Assembly: GCF_036320965.1 (NCBI RefSeq)
Contig: NC_092261.1
Location: forward strand, 16,866,146-16,930,145
Direction of reading: 5' to 3'
Length of the DNA stretch: 64,000 nucleotides
From: Panulirus ornatus
Lineage: Eukaryota > Arthropoda > Malacostraca > Decapoda > Palinuridae
Made by a program: the position numbers and the translations under genes. Positions within the stretch are counted from its first letter, which is position 1, and each line of letters opens with the position of its first letter. Of the stretch, positions 24,366 to 39,508 are shown one piece after another. The notes under the pieces were generated by a model. It had not been told where the DNA came from. It searched no databases and saw only the letters and a list, made by a program, of their open reading frames with translations.

Positions 24366-24982
24366 TCGTTTTTGTTACACAGGAAAGTGTCTCTTATTAT
24401 GTAACAATATCCTTTCCTATATCAAAACTTGTCTATGTCAACTACTTCTACTATACTACATCATTATCATCCAGTTGTATCATCCCATTTTCAGTTTCCT
24501 TCTGTGCTTCCTCATCATCTTACCCCTTCACCATCCACCCATCGCTATCATTAGCCCCTTCGTTATCATATCTGCTGCGCCATCTACCCTCCCACATCCC
24601 CTTCCTTTGCTACGATCTCTTCCATTATCATTATCATTCTGCACTCCCTTGCCCACTCCCCTACCCTGGATGAACACCAGGACCCCATTCTCTCCTCCTC
24701 CCTCCCGTGCTGGCTGGCGAGGCAGCAATAACATGTGTATATAAGCTAGTTAGCACGCGGGTCGCGTGGTGGCGGGTCAAGGGAACCGCCACTCCCCTCC
24801 CTCACATACAAACACACCTACGGCAACTAGCTAGCTGTAGAAGGCGCTGAAGAAGTGCCTTGATGAGGCCAATAAGCACAGGTTGGGAGACACAAACAGT
24901 TCATTAGACGCTCATAATGAGGTTTTTGTGGTTAGTGAGGGAGGCAAGAATAGGGTCAGAAGGTGCGTGTGAGGGAATAGAA

Positions 24983-24984
<2 letters not shown>
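24366..24984. other. No gene recognised
   Basis: Pyrimidine-rich plus strand at 24.42-24.72 kb gives long open frames in both directions without domain features. Confidence 0.5.

Positions 24985-25064
<80 letters not shown>
24985..25064. repeat. (TA)n microsatellite
   Basis: A pure TA tract left of an old LINE 3' UTR fragment. Confidence 0.95.
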
Positions 25065-25067
<3 letters not shown>

Positions 25068-25084
25068 AACCTCTTTTTAAATAA

Positions 25085-25465
25085 AACTGAGAGGCGTGCG
25101 TGGTAGGGAAAAGGAAACTGGAGTGGTGCGTTTTAGACTGGGCGACGTGTTGCCACTAGAAGGAACCAGGGCATATGAAGAGGTCGAGGGAATAACCAAA
25201 TTGTAGATGGAAGGATTGAGTGAAAAGGATTTTGACTGATCGATGCTATAAAGGGGCGATTTTATGTCAATGAACTGAACCAGAGCACATGAGGAAGCTG
25301 GGGGATACCACATAAAGGTCTGTAGGGCCTGGTTGTTGCTAGGGGGTTGTGGTTTCGATGCATTACACATGACAGCTAGAGAATGGATGTGAGCGAATGA
25401 GGCCTTTTTTTTGTCTTCATCTGTTTCTATTGCTTCCTCGAAAACAGCTAACTTGTATGAAATAT
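25085..25465 (+). mobile_element. Old LINE 3' fragment, plus strand
   Basis: Recognisable pieces of the family's 3' end appear in order: the end of the ORF (ggatggaaggattgag-like), tcaatgaactgaaccagagc, ggtctgtagggcctgg, gtttcgatgcattacacatg, acagctagag and gcgaatgaggcc. It is clearly more diverged than the other copies and contains an internal duplication of the aaccagggcatatga / aaccagagcacatga segment. Confidence 0.75.
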
Positions 25466-25489
25466 ATATATATACTTATTTATTTCATT

Positions 25490-27565
<2,076 letters not shown>

Positions 27566-27629
<64 letters not shown>
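27566..27629. repeat. (TA)n microsatellite between two LINE pieces
   Basis: A TA tract joins the truncated 5' end of copy 5 to an opposite-strand 3' UTR fragment. Confidence 0.95.
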
Positions 27630-27632
<3 letters not shown>

Positions 27633-27861
27633 GATGGGAATGAATAAAGGCAGCCAGTATGAACTATGTACATGTGTATACATGTATATGTCTGTGTCTA
27701 TGTATATATATATGTACACGTTGAGATGTATAGGTATGTATATTTGCGTGTGTGGACGTGTATGTATATACATGTGTATGTGGGTGGGTTGGACCATTCT
27801 TTCGCCTGTTTCCTTGCGCTACCTCGCTAACGCGGGAGACGGCGACAAAGCGGAATAATAG

Positions 27862-27863
<2 letters not shown>
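27630..27863 (+). mobile_element. Solo LINE 3' UTR, strongly 5'-truncated
   Basis: About 235 bp covers only the last part of the long-type UTR, from gcgatgggaatgaataaagg through ggttggaccattctttcgcc to CGCTACCTCGCTAACGCGGG and gcgacaaag, followed by (TA)n. It has no coding part. Confidence 0.9.

Positions 27864-27934
<71 letters not shown>
27864..27934. repeat. (TA)n microsatellite
   Basis: Its left side is the tail of the solo UTR; its right side is the truncation point of LINE copy 6. Confidence 0.95.
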
Positions 27935-27938
<4 letters not shown>

Positions 27939-29340
27939 GGTATAAGTTTGTTGAGTATTCCTGGCAAATTATATGGGAGGGTATTGATTGAGAGGGTGAA
28001 GGCATGTACAGAGCATCAGATTGGGGAAGAGCAGTGTGGTTTCAGAAGTGGTAGAGGATGTGTGGATCAGGTGTTTGCTTTGAAGAATGTATGTGACAAA
28101 TACTTAGAAAAGCAAATGGATTTGTATGTAGCATTTATGGATCTGGAGAAGGCATATGATAGAGTTGATAGAGATGCTCTGTGGAAGGTATTAAGAATAT
28201 ATGGTGTGGGAGGCAAGTTGTTAGAAGCAGTGAAAAGTTTTTATCGAGGATGTAAGGCATGTGTACGTGTAGGAAGAGAGGAAAGTGATTGGTTCTCAGT
28301 GAATGTAGGTTTGCGGCAGGGGTGTGTGATGTCTCCATGGTTGTTTAATTTGTTTATGGATGGGGTTGTTAGGGAGGTGAATGCAAGAGTTTTGGAAAGC
28401 GGGGCAAGTATGAAGTCTGTTGGGGATGAGAGAGCTTGGGAAGTGAGTCAGTCGTTGTTCGCTGATGATACAGCGCTGGTGGCGGATTCATGTGAGAAAC
28501 TGCAGAAGCTGGTGACTGAGTTTGGTAAAGTGTGTGAAAGAAGAAAGTTAAGAGTAAATGTGAATAAGAGCAAGGTTATTAGGTACAGTAGGGTTGAGGG
28601 TCAATTCAATTGGGAGGTGAGTTTGAATGGAGAAAAACTGGAGGAAGTGAAGTGTTTTAGATATCTGGGAGTGGATCTGGCAGCGGATGGAACCATGGAA
28701 GCGGAAGTGGATCATAGGGTGGGGGAGGGGGAGAAAATTCTGGGAGCCTTGAAGAATGTGTGGAAGTCGAGAACATTATCTCGGAAAGCAAAAATGGGTA
28801 TGTTTGAAGGAATAGTGGTTCCAACAATGTTGTATGGTTGCGAGGCGTGGGCTATGGATAGAGTTGTGCGCAGGAGGATGGATGTGCTGGAAATGAGATG
28901 TTTGAGGACAATGTGTGGTGTGAGGTGGTTTGATCGAGTAAGTAACGTAAGGGTAAGAGAGATGTGTGGAAATAAAAAGAGCGTGGTTGAGAGAGCAGAA
29001 GAGGGTGTTTTGAAATGGTTTGGTCACATGGAGAGAATGAATGAGGAAAGATTGACCAAGAGGATATATGTATCGGAGGTGGAGGGAACGAGGAGAAGAG
29101 GGAGACCAAATTGGAGGTGGAAAGATGGAGTGAAAAAGATTTGTGTGATCGGGGCCTGAACATGCAGGAGGGTGAAAGGAGGGCAAAGAATAGAGTGAAT
29201 TGGAGCGATGTGGTATACCGGGGTTGACGTGCTGTCAGTGGATTGAATCAAGGCATGTGTATGGGGGTGGGTTGGGCCATTTCTTTCGTCTGTTTCCTTG
29301 CGCTACCTCGCAAACGCGGGAGACAGCGAAAAAAAAAAAA
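27935..29340 (+). mobile_element. LINE copy 6, short-3'UTR subfamily, 5'-truncated
   Basis: The plus-strand copy starts at codons for RGISLLSIPGKLYG right after (TA)n. It runs through a nearly complete RT and has a very short 3' UTR (gattgaatcaaggcatgt joined directly to gtatgggggtgggttgg), the terminal motif, 12 A and (TA)n. By eye it is almost identical to copy 4 at protein level. Confidence 0.95.
27948..29158 (+). CDS. LINE reverse transcriptase, 5'-partial, 3' frameshift
   Basis: About 400 codons include YVAFMDLEKAYDRVDRDALW, VGLRQGCVMSPWLFNLFMDG, SLFADDTALVADS and VLKWFGHMERM. All catalytic Asp residues are present. Near the end, a single T is missing relative to copy 4 (gatttgtg versus gattttgtg at about 29140), which shifts the frame and replaces the last ~25 residues with CVIGA and a stop. 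The ATG at 27948 is accidental (TA tract plus LSIPG codons); the true N-terminus is missing. It is otherwise a recent copy. Confidence 0.9.
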
Positions 29341-29347
29341 TATATAT

Positions 29348-29441
<94 letters not shown>
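29341..29441. repeat. (TA)n microsatellite tail
   Basis: A TA tract with TACA interruptions follows the oligo-A of LINE copy 6. Confidence 0.95.
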
Positions 29442-29442
<1 letters not shown>

Positions 29443-30103
29443 AGCAAAAGAATAAGCCTATCATCACATGATACAACAGCCAAGATAAACGGCGTCTAAC
29501 AACACTCACTTGAATTACTGCCGTGTTGTGCTCCAGGACGGCAAGACCACAATGGCCGTCAGTCTCGAGACTGACGTTAAGTCCATCATGCTTCACCTTC
29601 CTTGGCCAATAATCCCCAGACTCTCAGTCCATTCGCGACCCCCACACTTGAGCACACACTCACGCACGACCCTATGGTACACGCTCTCTCCAAAGTGAAC
29701 ACTACCGGCTCAGTGCTAACGCTAAGTGTTGCTCAGTTTGAGTAGATGGAAGTTATAAAGAAACGAATGGTGTTTTATACATGTTGTATGTACGTATATG
29801 GTCGAGGTGTATAGGTAAACCCCTTCATGACGTAGGATAAGGAGTGTAGTAATCATGGTGTATGTGTGGTGAGTGTAGTACTCACAGGGATGAGTGTAAT
29901 GAGGCAAATATGCGATGCTGGTGACATGTGTGGAACGTTGATCCGTAATGTTCAAGAGATGATGTATAACGTTAACACTTTGAGTCTTGTTGATCATCAG
30001 AGTAAAACCATATTATCCAGTTATATGACGTCACTCAAAAAGAAAAATCTTAAAGCTAAAATCAAATTTTGTTTCATGATAACAATTTTGATCAAAAACG
30101 TGG

Positions 30104-30154
<51 letters not shown>

Positions 30155-31229
30155 ACAAAGGTTAAGAGACTAGCAGAGAACTCAGATGCAGCTTACAGAC
30201 GTGTCAATGAAATCGACAGTAGTGCAAACATGAAACACAGTCTTAGATACTCTCCTGTCGAAACCAACACCCAGCATCACTTTACACACATCCCCGAGCC
30301 TGGTGGTTACCAGTAGATACACATCCAACAAACCATTAAAAAAAACACCTGCAAACCTACACCATACATCTGTAGCCCCAACAACTACCCTATGCCTTTC
30401 TGCTTACTATCACTGATAAAACCCCCGTCTATTTACAGTCTCTGAGCCACTCATTTGTGATGGGATATCCTGTGTAGCATAACATCGTAGGAATAAGAGA
30501 CATTCAACGTTAGAATCTTAGTGTTTAAGTTGTACTAAGTGTTCCTCTACTGTCAGCTCCCCAGCCTCTACGCATTCATCTGTCAGGTTCATAATGAGAT
30601 ATCTATACTAAAGAAGTTACCCGAGAGCTTCAATAGAATTCTGAAATCCTGTCGTTAATTTTGTAGTTAACATTGTTCTGAGCATTTTCCTAGATGCTAA
30701 CTTGATTCTCGTTATATGATATTACTGTAAACGTTCCTCTAGCCAGTGAAACTTAGCGTTTTCTTTCCTGTACGTGATGGTCGAGTTGATATCCTGAACG
30801 TTTCCACTTGATGATGTTATCTTGGGCTTTGACTTGTTAGCAACATTGATGACGTCCTGGATGATGACTTTGATGATGTTCTGCATGTTAACTTGATGTT
30901 AACCATCATGTTGTCCCGGATGTTTTCTTGGTTAGTCCTGAATGTGGATATATATGTAACATTTTCTATATTTCTAAAGAATATGAGGACTTTGATCTGT
31001 ATCAGGAACTTTTCCTGTCCCGGCCGTTACGATGACTATTGGACTACAGTTTTCCTGACCATTTATTTGTAGGGTAAACACGATTTTTTCAGTAACGTAA
31101 GTTTTGGACGTCTTGTTTCATGACACGATAATGATGTTGGCTTCGTATGTGTGTATGTAACTATCTATTTGTAACTGTATATTTGTAGTGTCCAGGGAGA
31201 GAGTTCTATACCGACGTTCAATAAATCAT
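29442..31229. other. No gene recognised; (CA)n at 30105-30147
   Basis: This is unique-looking sequence. At 30.84-30.92 kb a loose gatgatg(t/a)tt / ttaacttgatgttaacc pattern recurs. Frames at 29866-30165 end in (CA)n-encoded Thr-His runs and are not credible genes. Confidence 0.5.
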
Positions 31230-32160
31230 GATTCAGTTTTTCCACTGATCGGCTACTCTCATGATACGAATGAACTCTCGTTACATCCTTTCTAACAAGT
31301 TTCTTCTTTTGTTTCATGTCATGGTCCGTGCTTGTTCTATCCCTGCATCTTTCGCAAAAAAAGGAGAAATCTGTCTGTCATCAAGCTGGTTTACATACCC
31401 TAAAGAATGTGATCAGGTCACCCCTCACACTTCTCTCTTCCATGGAGGGTAAATTCGAGGCCTCTGGCCTTTCCCTAGAATTCAGTTCTCTTTAGCACAG
31501 TATTTTCTTCGTCGTTGCTCTCCTTTGGACTTCTATCTAGTTGTGTCCTTATGTAGTATGTGAGCAGTTTGCTGAATACTCTTATCCATGTATCTGAATC
31601 TGGTTTTATGTGCCAGCGGACAGTCTGCCTCCTTTACTTTTCTCCTAATGTAGGTCTCTGGTGATAGGTGAAAAGCGATATCAATCATCAAGACCCTGTC
31701 ACATATAGATTCCTGAAACTTATTTGCTGCAGGATAACATTCACATCAAGGCCTTTCACTGCCCCAGCATCATTATTCTACATTTATTCGGGTTGAATTT
31801 CATTAACCTTGTATCAGACCAACTTTGGAGTCTGTCGAGGTCTCCTTGTAAGTGAATACAATCCTCGCTTTTTACTTGTCTCATGAACTTAGCATCACTC
31901 GCAACCATGTTCAGGTCCTCCTGCCAAGTCATTCACACAGATCAAGAAGAGCAATGGTCTCAGAAGAAAATCCTTGGGCACGTCAGTGGTGACCTTATCC
32001 CATTTCGAGAAGGCTCCCCTGACATGCGTGCTTTGTTCTCCTTCAGTAAGATAAGCTTTTGTCCTTCTAAGGAGTCTCTTCCTTTTTTTCTTACCGGGAG
32101 ATCCAGCTTCTTAACCAGCCTGCTGTGTGACACGGTAAGAAAAAGCACTCCAACTGTCCT
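31230..32160 (-). pseudogene. Fossil reverse transcriptase of a different LINE (CR1/Jockey-like)
   Basis: On the minus strand, frames that need joining by shifts show the typical order: SHSRLVKKLDL, then SGEPSRNGIRS, then a decayed GVPQGSVLGPLLF-type block reading VPKDFLLRPLLFLICVNDLA. Next comes the place of the FADD motif, now ASDAKFMRQ, followed by LDRLQSWSDTRLMKFNPNK, and finally LPSMEERSVRGDLITFFRV, the common C-terminal motif of CR1/L2/Jockey-type RTs. The catalytic Asp pair is lost and several stops and shifts are present. It is unrelated to the main LINE family here. Reasoning from motif order makes the RT identity strong and the clade uncertain. Confidence 0.8.
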
Positions 32161-33107
32161 AACTTACATCACCTAACGAACAGGATTATATTGGTGAAAT
32201 GTATCAAGTTGAACGAACACATTAAACCAAAGCTTCACAGATATATGGACGTCTCAAAGACAAGGAACTTAGGTTGTAATGTACGAGAACAATAATAGTA
32301 AGACCTTCACTCTCATCTTTAAAGATCAAGTCAAAGGTTACGCCCAAGGGTCGCTCTGTCTTGCCGAAGATCGTAACGCGGTGCTCAAGGGGTTAAGCGG
32401 GTTGGTGGGGAAAAACTGAAAGAAACTCATCAACTCGACACAAAATCACTGTAATTAAGGAAGTTGGGAAGGCAGTGAGCGACAAGACAATAGCAGCTGG
32501 TATGGTAAACAGTAATGTCCGAAGTTTTTCGGCGTTACCTCAGGGAGTGGATTACCATCTCAAAGAAATAACATAATCTATGTATAAAGTTTATGTGTGT
32601 GTTACCATTTACCATACAAGCCTAGGAGCATTTGAGATTTTAGTATCCATATGGGAGATATACAGATACGGACGTTTACCGCCATTTATTCTTTGTTAGC
32701 TACTCTGGGAGCTGGCGTGGTTACCGTCTCCAAGAAGCACTGTAATGTATACCCATAAAGGATATATGATACATTTTCTAATTAGATAAGTCTCAAGAGT
32801 CGTCTGGTGTTTTGTCTTCATGGATGGTATACAGATACTGCCTCTTACTTCCCATTACTCTTCCTTAACCACTGTGGGAAGAGAGGCATTCCGTGTCCTG
32901 CCCTTAGGCACGTACTCTACACGGTGACATACCCCAGCCTTGGTACTTAGTGCCGCATATTAAGTAAGGACACTAGGTGCGGGTGCAGAAATAAAGCCAC
33001 TGACGTACATGCGGGAAGATAGCGCTCTGTGAGTGATGTAAGGGTAAGTTTACACCGAGAGGTCATTCTCCTTCGAGTAAATTGTGTTTTAAGAATGGTA
33101 AAGATAG
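32161..33107. other. No gene recognised
   Basis: Unique-looking sequence bordering the 82-bp satellite; nothing identified. Confidence 0.5.
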
Positions 33108-34640
33108 AATGCTAGCCATTAGAATCGTCTGGCGCTAGCCAGAAGAATAGTCCCAAAGTGAAGCTTTACTTTGAAGCTCCTTTGGCCGCGCCAAATGTTA
33201 TCAGAATCGTCTGGCACCAGCCAAAAGAACAGTCCCAAAGTGAAGCTTTACTTATAAGCCCCTTTGGTCGCACCAAAAACCATTGGAATCGTCTGGCGCC
33301 AACCATAACAAAATTCACACATTGAAACTTTAGTTTCAAGTCCCTTTGGCTGCGCCAAACACCATCAGAATAGTATGGCGCCAGCCATAAGAAATGCCCC
33401 AAAGGGAAGATTTACTTTGAAGCCCCTATGGCCGCTCCAATCGTCATTAGAATAGTCTAGCAACAGCCAGAGGAGGAGTCCCAAAGTGAAGCTTTACTTC
33501 GAAGCCCCTCTGGCCACGCCATAAGCGATTATAATCGACTGGCGCCAACCAAAATAAAAGCTCCAAAGTGAAGCTCGATTTGAAGTCCCTTTAGACACAC
33601 TAAACGCCATTAGAATCGTCTGGCGCCAGACAGAAGAAAAGTTCCAAAGGGAAGCTTGACTTTGAAGCCCCTATAGCCACTCCAAACAACATTAGAATCG
33701 CTCGCGCCAGCCAGAAGAAAATTCCCGAAGTGAAACTTTAGCTTGAAGCCCCTTAGGCCGCGCTAAACGCCATTAGAATCGTCTGGCGCCAAAGCCCCGA
33801 AGAGAAGCTTTAATTTGAAGCCCCTTAGGCAGCGCCAAATGCCATTAGATTAGTTTGGTGCCAGCCAGAAGAAAAGTCCCAAAGAGAAGCTTAAATTTGA
33901 AGCCCCTCCCTGGCTGCGCCAAACGCCATTAGAATCATCTGGCGCCGGCCGGAAGAAAAGTCTAAAAGGGAGGCTTTACTTTGAAGCCCCTCTGGCTACG
34001 CCAGATGAAATTAGAATCGTCTGGCGCCAGCCAGAATTAAAGTTCCAAAGCGAAACTTTAATTTGAAGCCCCTTTTGCTGCGCGAAACGCTATTAGAATC
34101 GTCTGGCGCTAGCCAGATGAAAAATCCCAGAACGGAGCATTACAATGAAGCCACCTTGCCAAAAGCCACTGGAATAGCCTGGTGCCAAGTAGAAGAAAAG
34201 TCCTAAAGAGAAGATTTACGTTGAAGCGACTTTGTCCGCACCAAAAGCCATTAGAATCGTCTGATGCTAGCCACAAGGAAAGCACCAAAGTGAAGCTTTA
34301 CTTTGAAGTCCCTTTGGCCACGCCAAACACTATCAAAGTCATCTATCGCCAGCCAGAAGAGAAAGTCCCAAAGTGAGGAGTTTATTTGAAGCCTATTAGG
34401 CCAAGCCAAATGCCATTAGAATCGTATGGCGCCAGCCAGAAGAAATTTCCCAAAGTGAAACTTTAATTTGTTGTGCCAAACGCCACAGAATCATCTACTG
34501 CCAGCCAGAATAAAAGTTCCAAAGTGAAGCTTTAGTTTGAAGTCCCTTTGGCAGTGCTAAACGCCATTAGAATCGTCTGACGCTAGTCAGAACTATAGTC
34601 CTAAAGTGAAGCTTTATTTTGAAGCCCTTGTGGCCGTACC
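33108..34640 (+). repeat. 82-bp satellite, subfamily A
   Basis: About 19 diverged units run attagaatcgtctggcgcca, gccagaagaaaagtcccaaa, gtgaagctttactttgaagc, ccctttggccgcgccaaacg, cc. Each unit includes a GGCGCC palindrome. Individual units differ by substitutions and small deletions, and no frame persists. Confidence 0.93.
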
Positions 34641-36440
34641 AAATGCCATTAGAGTGGCTTGGCGGCATCCAGTATCAAAGTGCCAAATTGAAGGTTTACT
34701 TAGAAGCCACTTTGCCGGAGCCAAATGCCATTAGAGTGGCGTGGTGGCATTCAAAATCAAATTGCCACATTGAAGGTTTATTTTGAAGCTCCTTTGGCCA
34801 CGCCAAACGCCATTAGAGTGGCGAGGCGACATTCAAAATCAAAGTGCCCAATCGAAGGTTTAATTTGAAGCTCCTTTGGCAGAGCCAAAAGCCATTAGAG
34901 TGGCGCGGCAGCATCCAGAATCAAAGTGCCTCAATGAAGGTTTAAATTGAAGCCCTTTGGCGGCGCCATAGGCCATTAGAGTGGCGTGGCGGCATTCAGA
35001 ATTAAACTGCCAAATTAAACCTTTACTTTGAAGTCCCTTTGGCGTCGGCAAAGGCCATTACAATGGCAAAGAGGCAGCCAGAATCAAAGTGCCAAATTGA
35101 AGGTTTGATATGTAACCCCTTTGGCGGCGCCAAAGGCCAGTAGATTGGCATGGCGGCATCCAAAAGCAAACTGCCAAATTGAAAGGTTTAACATAATGTT
35201 CCTTTTGCGGCGTCAAAGGCCATTAGAGTGGCGTGGCGGCATTCAGTATCGATGTGCAAAATTGATGGTTTACTTTGAAGCCCCTTTGGCTGCACGAAAG
35301 GCCATGAGAATGGCGTCACGGCATCCAAAATCAAAAGGCAAAACTGAAGGTTTACGTTGAAGCCACTTTGGTGATAACAAAGGCCATTAGAGTGGAGTGG
35401 CAGCCTCCAAAAGGAAATTGCTAACTTGAAGGTTTCCTTTGGAGCACCTTTGGCGACGCTAAAAGGCCATGAAAGTGGCGTGTTGTCATCCAAAAGCAAA
35501 GTGCCGGAGTGAAGGTTTGTTCTGAAGCCCCTTTGGTGGAATCAAAGACCATTAAAGTGGTGTGGTTTCATCCAAAAGCAAAAAGCCAAATTGAAAGTTT
35601 ACTCTGAAGCTATCAGAGTCGCATACCTGCGTTGGGAATCAAAATGACAAATCGAAGGTTTACTTTTTAGCCCATTTCTCGGTGATAAAGACTATTAGAG
35701 CTTCGTGACGGCATCCAGAAGCAAAGTGTCAAATTGAAAATTTACTCTGAAACCCCTTTGGCAGCACCAGAGAGTTTAGAGTGGCGTCGTGGCATCCAAA
35801 ATCAAAGGTTTACTTTGAAGCCCCTTTGGCGGCGCGAAAGGCCATTAGAGTAACGTGGCCGTATTCAGAATCAATGTGTCAAATGTATGGCTTAGTTTGA
35901 AGCCTATTTTGTTGTGGCGGCTTTCAGAATGAATTACTTTGAAGCACCTTTGGCGGTGCCAAAGGCCATTAGAGTAGCATGGCGACACCCAGAATCAAAG
36001 AGACAATATGAAGGTTTAATTTAAAGCCTTAGGTGGCGCGAAAAGCAATTAGGGCACCGTGGCGGCAACCAGAGACAAAGTGCCATACTGAAGGTTTTTT
36101 AAAGTCCCTCTGGCTACGGCAAAGGCCAATACAGGGGCGTGCCGGCATTCAGAATCAATGTGTCAAATTAAAATTTAATTTGAAGCCCATTTTGCTGCGC
36201 CAAAGGCCATTAGAATCGCGTGGGTGCATCCAAAATCAAAGTGCCAAATTGGAGGTTTAATTTGGAGCCCTTTTGGCGGTGCCAAAAGCTATTGAGAGTG
36301 GCGGAACGGCATCCAGAATCAAAGTGCCCAATTGAAGGTTTACTTTGAAGCTCCTTTGACGGCGCCAAAGGCCATTAGAGTGGTTTGCAGGCATCCAGAA
36401 TCAAAGTGATAATCTGAAGGTTTACTTTGAAGGTTAAGGA
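34641..36440 (+). repeat. 82-bp satellite, subfamily B
   Basis: The array continues with the same length and layout but a consistent set of changes: attagagtggcgtggcggca, tccagaatcaaagtgccaaa, ttgaaggtttactttgaagc, ccctttggcggcgccaaagg, cc. The switch from A to B is sharp, near 34.64 kb. About 22 units. Confidence 0.93.
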
Positions 36441-36867
36441 AAGGCAATATTCCTTTCATACAGTAATACGGCTTTAGATAAATCATCATGCTAGAGCCTT
36501 ATTCAAATCTGATGATTATAAATGTTTGAAAGTGCTGATGGATGATGATTCACTGAACCTCTGAAAATACATTTTGATGAATACTTATACGAGACCAGTG
36601 GGAACCCGGAAAGACGGAGTCTATTATTCAACTTTATAACATCCACATCTGCGATTTTTTCATGAAACATATTCTTACATTCAATGATAAAATCACATAA
36701 CCTCTCATCGTTTCATATGGGTAATTACAGATAACAGCTTGAAGCTTAGAATAAGGAAATTATAATGCAAACGTTAACTGCCTTCTATAAAAGTATGTAG
36801 GCAAGGAACATTAATTTATGTACAGAAGTATATAAGTTTTATATGCGTAGTCCTCTTATGCAGAAGA
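36441..36867. other. No gene recognised
   Basis: AT-rich spacer between the satellite block and its outlying units. Confidence 0.5.
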
Positions 36868-36940
36868 AAGTCCCAGAGTGAAGCTTTAGGTTTAATGACC
36901 CGCGGGCCCTGCAAAATCCGATTAAAATAGTCTGGCGTTA
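36868..36940 (+). repeat. Outlying 82-bp satellite unit (subfamily C) with left target duplication
   Basis: The unit reads gaagaaagtcccagagtgaa, gctttaggtttaatgacccg, gggccctgcaaaatccgatt, aaaatagtctggcgtta. Its last nine bases CTGGCGTTA (36932-36940) are repeated at 40449-40457 on the other side of the LINE. Confidence 0.85.
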
Positions 36941-37323
36941 TTTTCTTTTATTATTTTACTTTGTTGCTGTCTTCCGCGTTAGCGAGGTAGGGCAAGGAAA
37001 CAGACGAAAGAATGGACCAACCACCCACATACACATGTATATACATACACGTCCACACACGCAAATATACATACCTATACATCTCAACGTATACATATAT
37101 ACACACACAGACATATACATATATACACTTGTACATAATTCATACTGTCTGCCTTTATTAATTCCCATCCCCACCCCGCCACACATGAAATATCAAAACC
37201 CTCTCCCCCGCATGTGCACGAGGTAGCGCGAGGAAAAGACAACAAAGGCCACATTCGTTCACACTCAGTCTCTAGCTGTCATGTATAATGCACCGAAACC
37301 ACAGCTCCCTTTCCACAGAAGCT

Positions 37324-38833
37324 TCACATGCCCCAGACGCTTCCCATGCCCTGGTTCAATCCAGTGACAGCACGTCGACCCTGGGATACCACATCATTCC
37401 AATTCGCTCTATTCCTTGCACGCCTTTCACCCTCTTGCATGTTCAGGCCCCGATCACTCAAAATCTTTTTCACTCCATCTTTCCACCTAAAATTTGGTCT
37501 CCCACTTCTCCTCGTTCCCTCCACCTCTGACACATATATCCTCTTGGTCAATGTTTCCTCACTCATTCTTTCTATGTGACCAAACCATTTCAATACACCC
37601 TCTTCTGCTCTCTCAACCACACTCTTTTCATTACCACACATCTCTCTTACCCTTTCATTACTTACTCGATCAAACCACTTATCGACATATTGTCCTCAAA
37701 CATCTCATTTTCAGCACATCCACCCTCCTCCGCACAACTCTATAGCCCATGCCTCGCAACCATATAACATTGTTGGAACCACTATTCCTTCAAACTTACC
37801 TTTTTTGCTTTCCGAGATAATGTTCTCGACTTCCACACATTCTTCAACGCTCCCAGAACTTTCGCCCCCTCCCCCAGCCTAGGATTCACTTCCACTTCCA
37901 TGGTTCCATCCGCTGCCAAATCCGCTCCCAGATATCTAAAACACTTCACTTCCTCCAGTTTTTCTCCATTCAAACTTACCTCCCACTTGACTTGTCCCTC
38001 AACCCTACTGTACCTAATAACCTTGCTCTTATTCACATTTGATCTCAGCTTTCTTCTTTCACACACTTTACCAAACTCAGTCACCAGCTTCTGCAGTTTC
38101 TCACACGAATCAGCCACCAGCTCTGTATCATCAGCGAACAACTGACTCACTTCCCAAGCTCTCTCATCCACAACAGACTGCATACTTGCCCCTCCTTCCA
38201 AAACTCTTGCATTCACCTCTCTAACAACCCCATCCATAAACAAATTAAACAACCATGGAGACAATACGCACCCCTGCCGCAAACCAACATTCACTGAGAA
38301 CCAATCACTTTCTTTCTCTTCCTACACGTACACATGCCTTACATCCTCGATAAAAACTTTTCACTGCTTCTAACAACTTGCCTCCCACACCATATATTCT
38401 TAATACCTTCCACAGAGCATCTCTATCTGCCTTCTTCAGATCCATAAATGCTATATACAAATCCATTTGCTTTTCTAAGAATTTCTCACATACATTCTTC
38501 AGAGCAAACACCTGATCCACACATCCTCTACCACTTCGGAAACCACACTGCTCTTTCCCAATCTGATGCTCTGTACATGCCTTCACCCTCTCAATCAATA
38601 TCCCCCCACATAATTTCCCAGGAATACTCAACTCTGTAATTTGAGCACTCACTTTTATCCCCTTCGTCTCTGTACAATGGCACTATGCAAGCATTCCGCC
38701 AATCCTCAGGCACCTCACCATGAGTCATACATACATTGAATAACCTCACCAACCAGTCAACAATACAGTCACCCCCTTTTTTAATAAATTCCACTGCAAT
38801 ACCATCCAAACCCGCTGCCTTGCCGGCTTTCAT
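37324..38833 (-). pseudogene. LINE reverse transcriptase, frameshifted
   Basis: Pieces: 38591-38833 (GLDGIAVEFIKKGG and HGEVPEDWRNACIVPLYRDE); 38305-38652 (GFRSGRGCVDQVFALKNVCE and YIAFMDLKKADRDALW, where three residues are lost relative to LEKAYDRVDRD and the first catalytic region is damaged); 37782-38294 (VGLRQGCVLSPWLFNLFMDG and QLFADDTELVADS); and 37324-37641 (LKWFGHIERM and RRSGRPNFRWKDGV). The FADD motif is intact, but the protein is interrupted by several shifts. Confidence 0.92.
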
Positions 38834-38857
38834 CTTCCGGAAAGCTTTCCCTACCTC

Positions 38858-39508
38858 TTATCTGTTTACCAAATCATTCTCCCTAACCCTCTCACTTTGC
38901 ACACCACCTCGACCAAAACACCCTATATCTGCCACTCTATCATCAAACACATTCAACAAACCTTCAAAATACTCACTCCATCTCCTTCTCACATCACCAC
39001 TACTTGTTATCACCTCCTCATATGCCCCCTTCACTGATGTTCCCATTTGTTCCCTTGTCTTACGCACTTTATTTACCTCCTCCCAAGACATCTTTCTATT
39101 CTCTCTAAAATCTAATGATACTCTATAACCCCAACTCTCATTTGTCCTCTTTTTCACCTCTTGCACCTTTCTCTTGACCTCCTGCCTCTTTCTTTTATAC
39201 ATCTCCCACTCATTTGCGTTATTTCCCTGCAAAAATCGTCGAAATGCCTCTCTCTTCTCTTTCACTAATAATCTTACTTCTTCATCCCACCACTCACTAC
39301 CCTTTCTAATCTGCCCACCTCCTACGCTTCTCATGCCACAAGCATCCCTTGCGCAAGCCATCACTGCTTCCCTAAATACATCCGATATCTTCCCCATTCC
39401 CCTTACGTCCTTTGTTCTCACCTTTTTCCATTCTGTCCTCAGTCTCTCCTGGTACTTCCTCACACAAGTCTCCTTCCCAAGCTCACTTACTCTCACCACT
39501 CTCTTCAC
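38858..39508 (-). pseudogene. LINE linker between endonuclease and RT
   Basis: A 216-codon open frame rich in Arg, Lys and Glu contains WWDEEVRLLVKEKREAFRRF, YKRKRQEVKRKVQEVKKRTN and WSEYFEGLLNV. Such a basic linker, ending with the YFEGLLN block, is usual just upstream of RT in APE-type LINEs. It ends at DRVADIGCFGR, the point where copy 5 is truncated. Confidence 0.88.
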
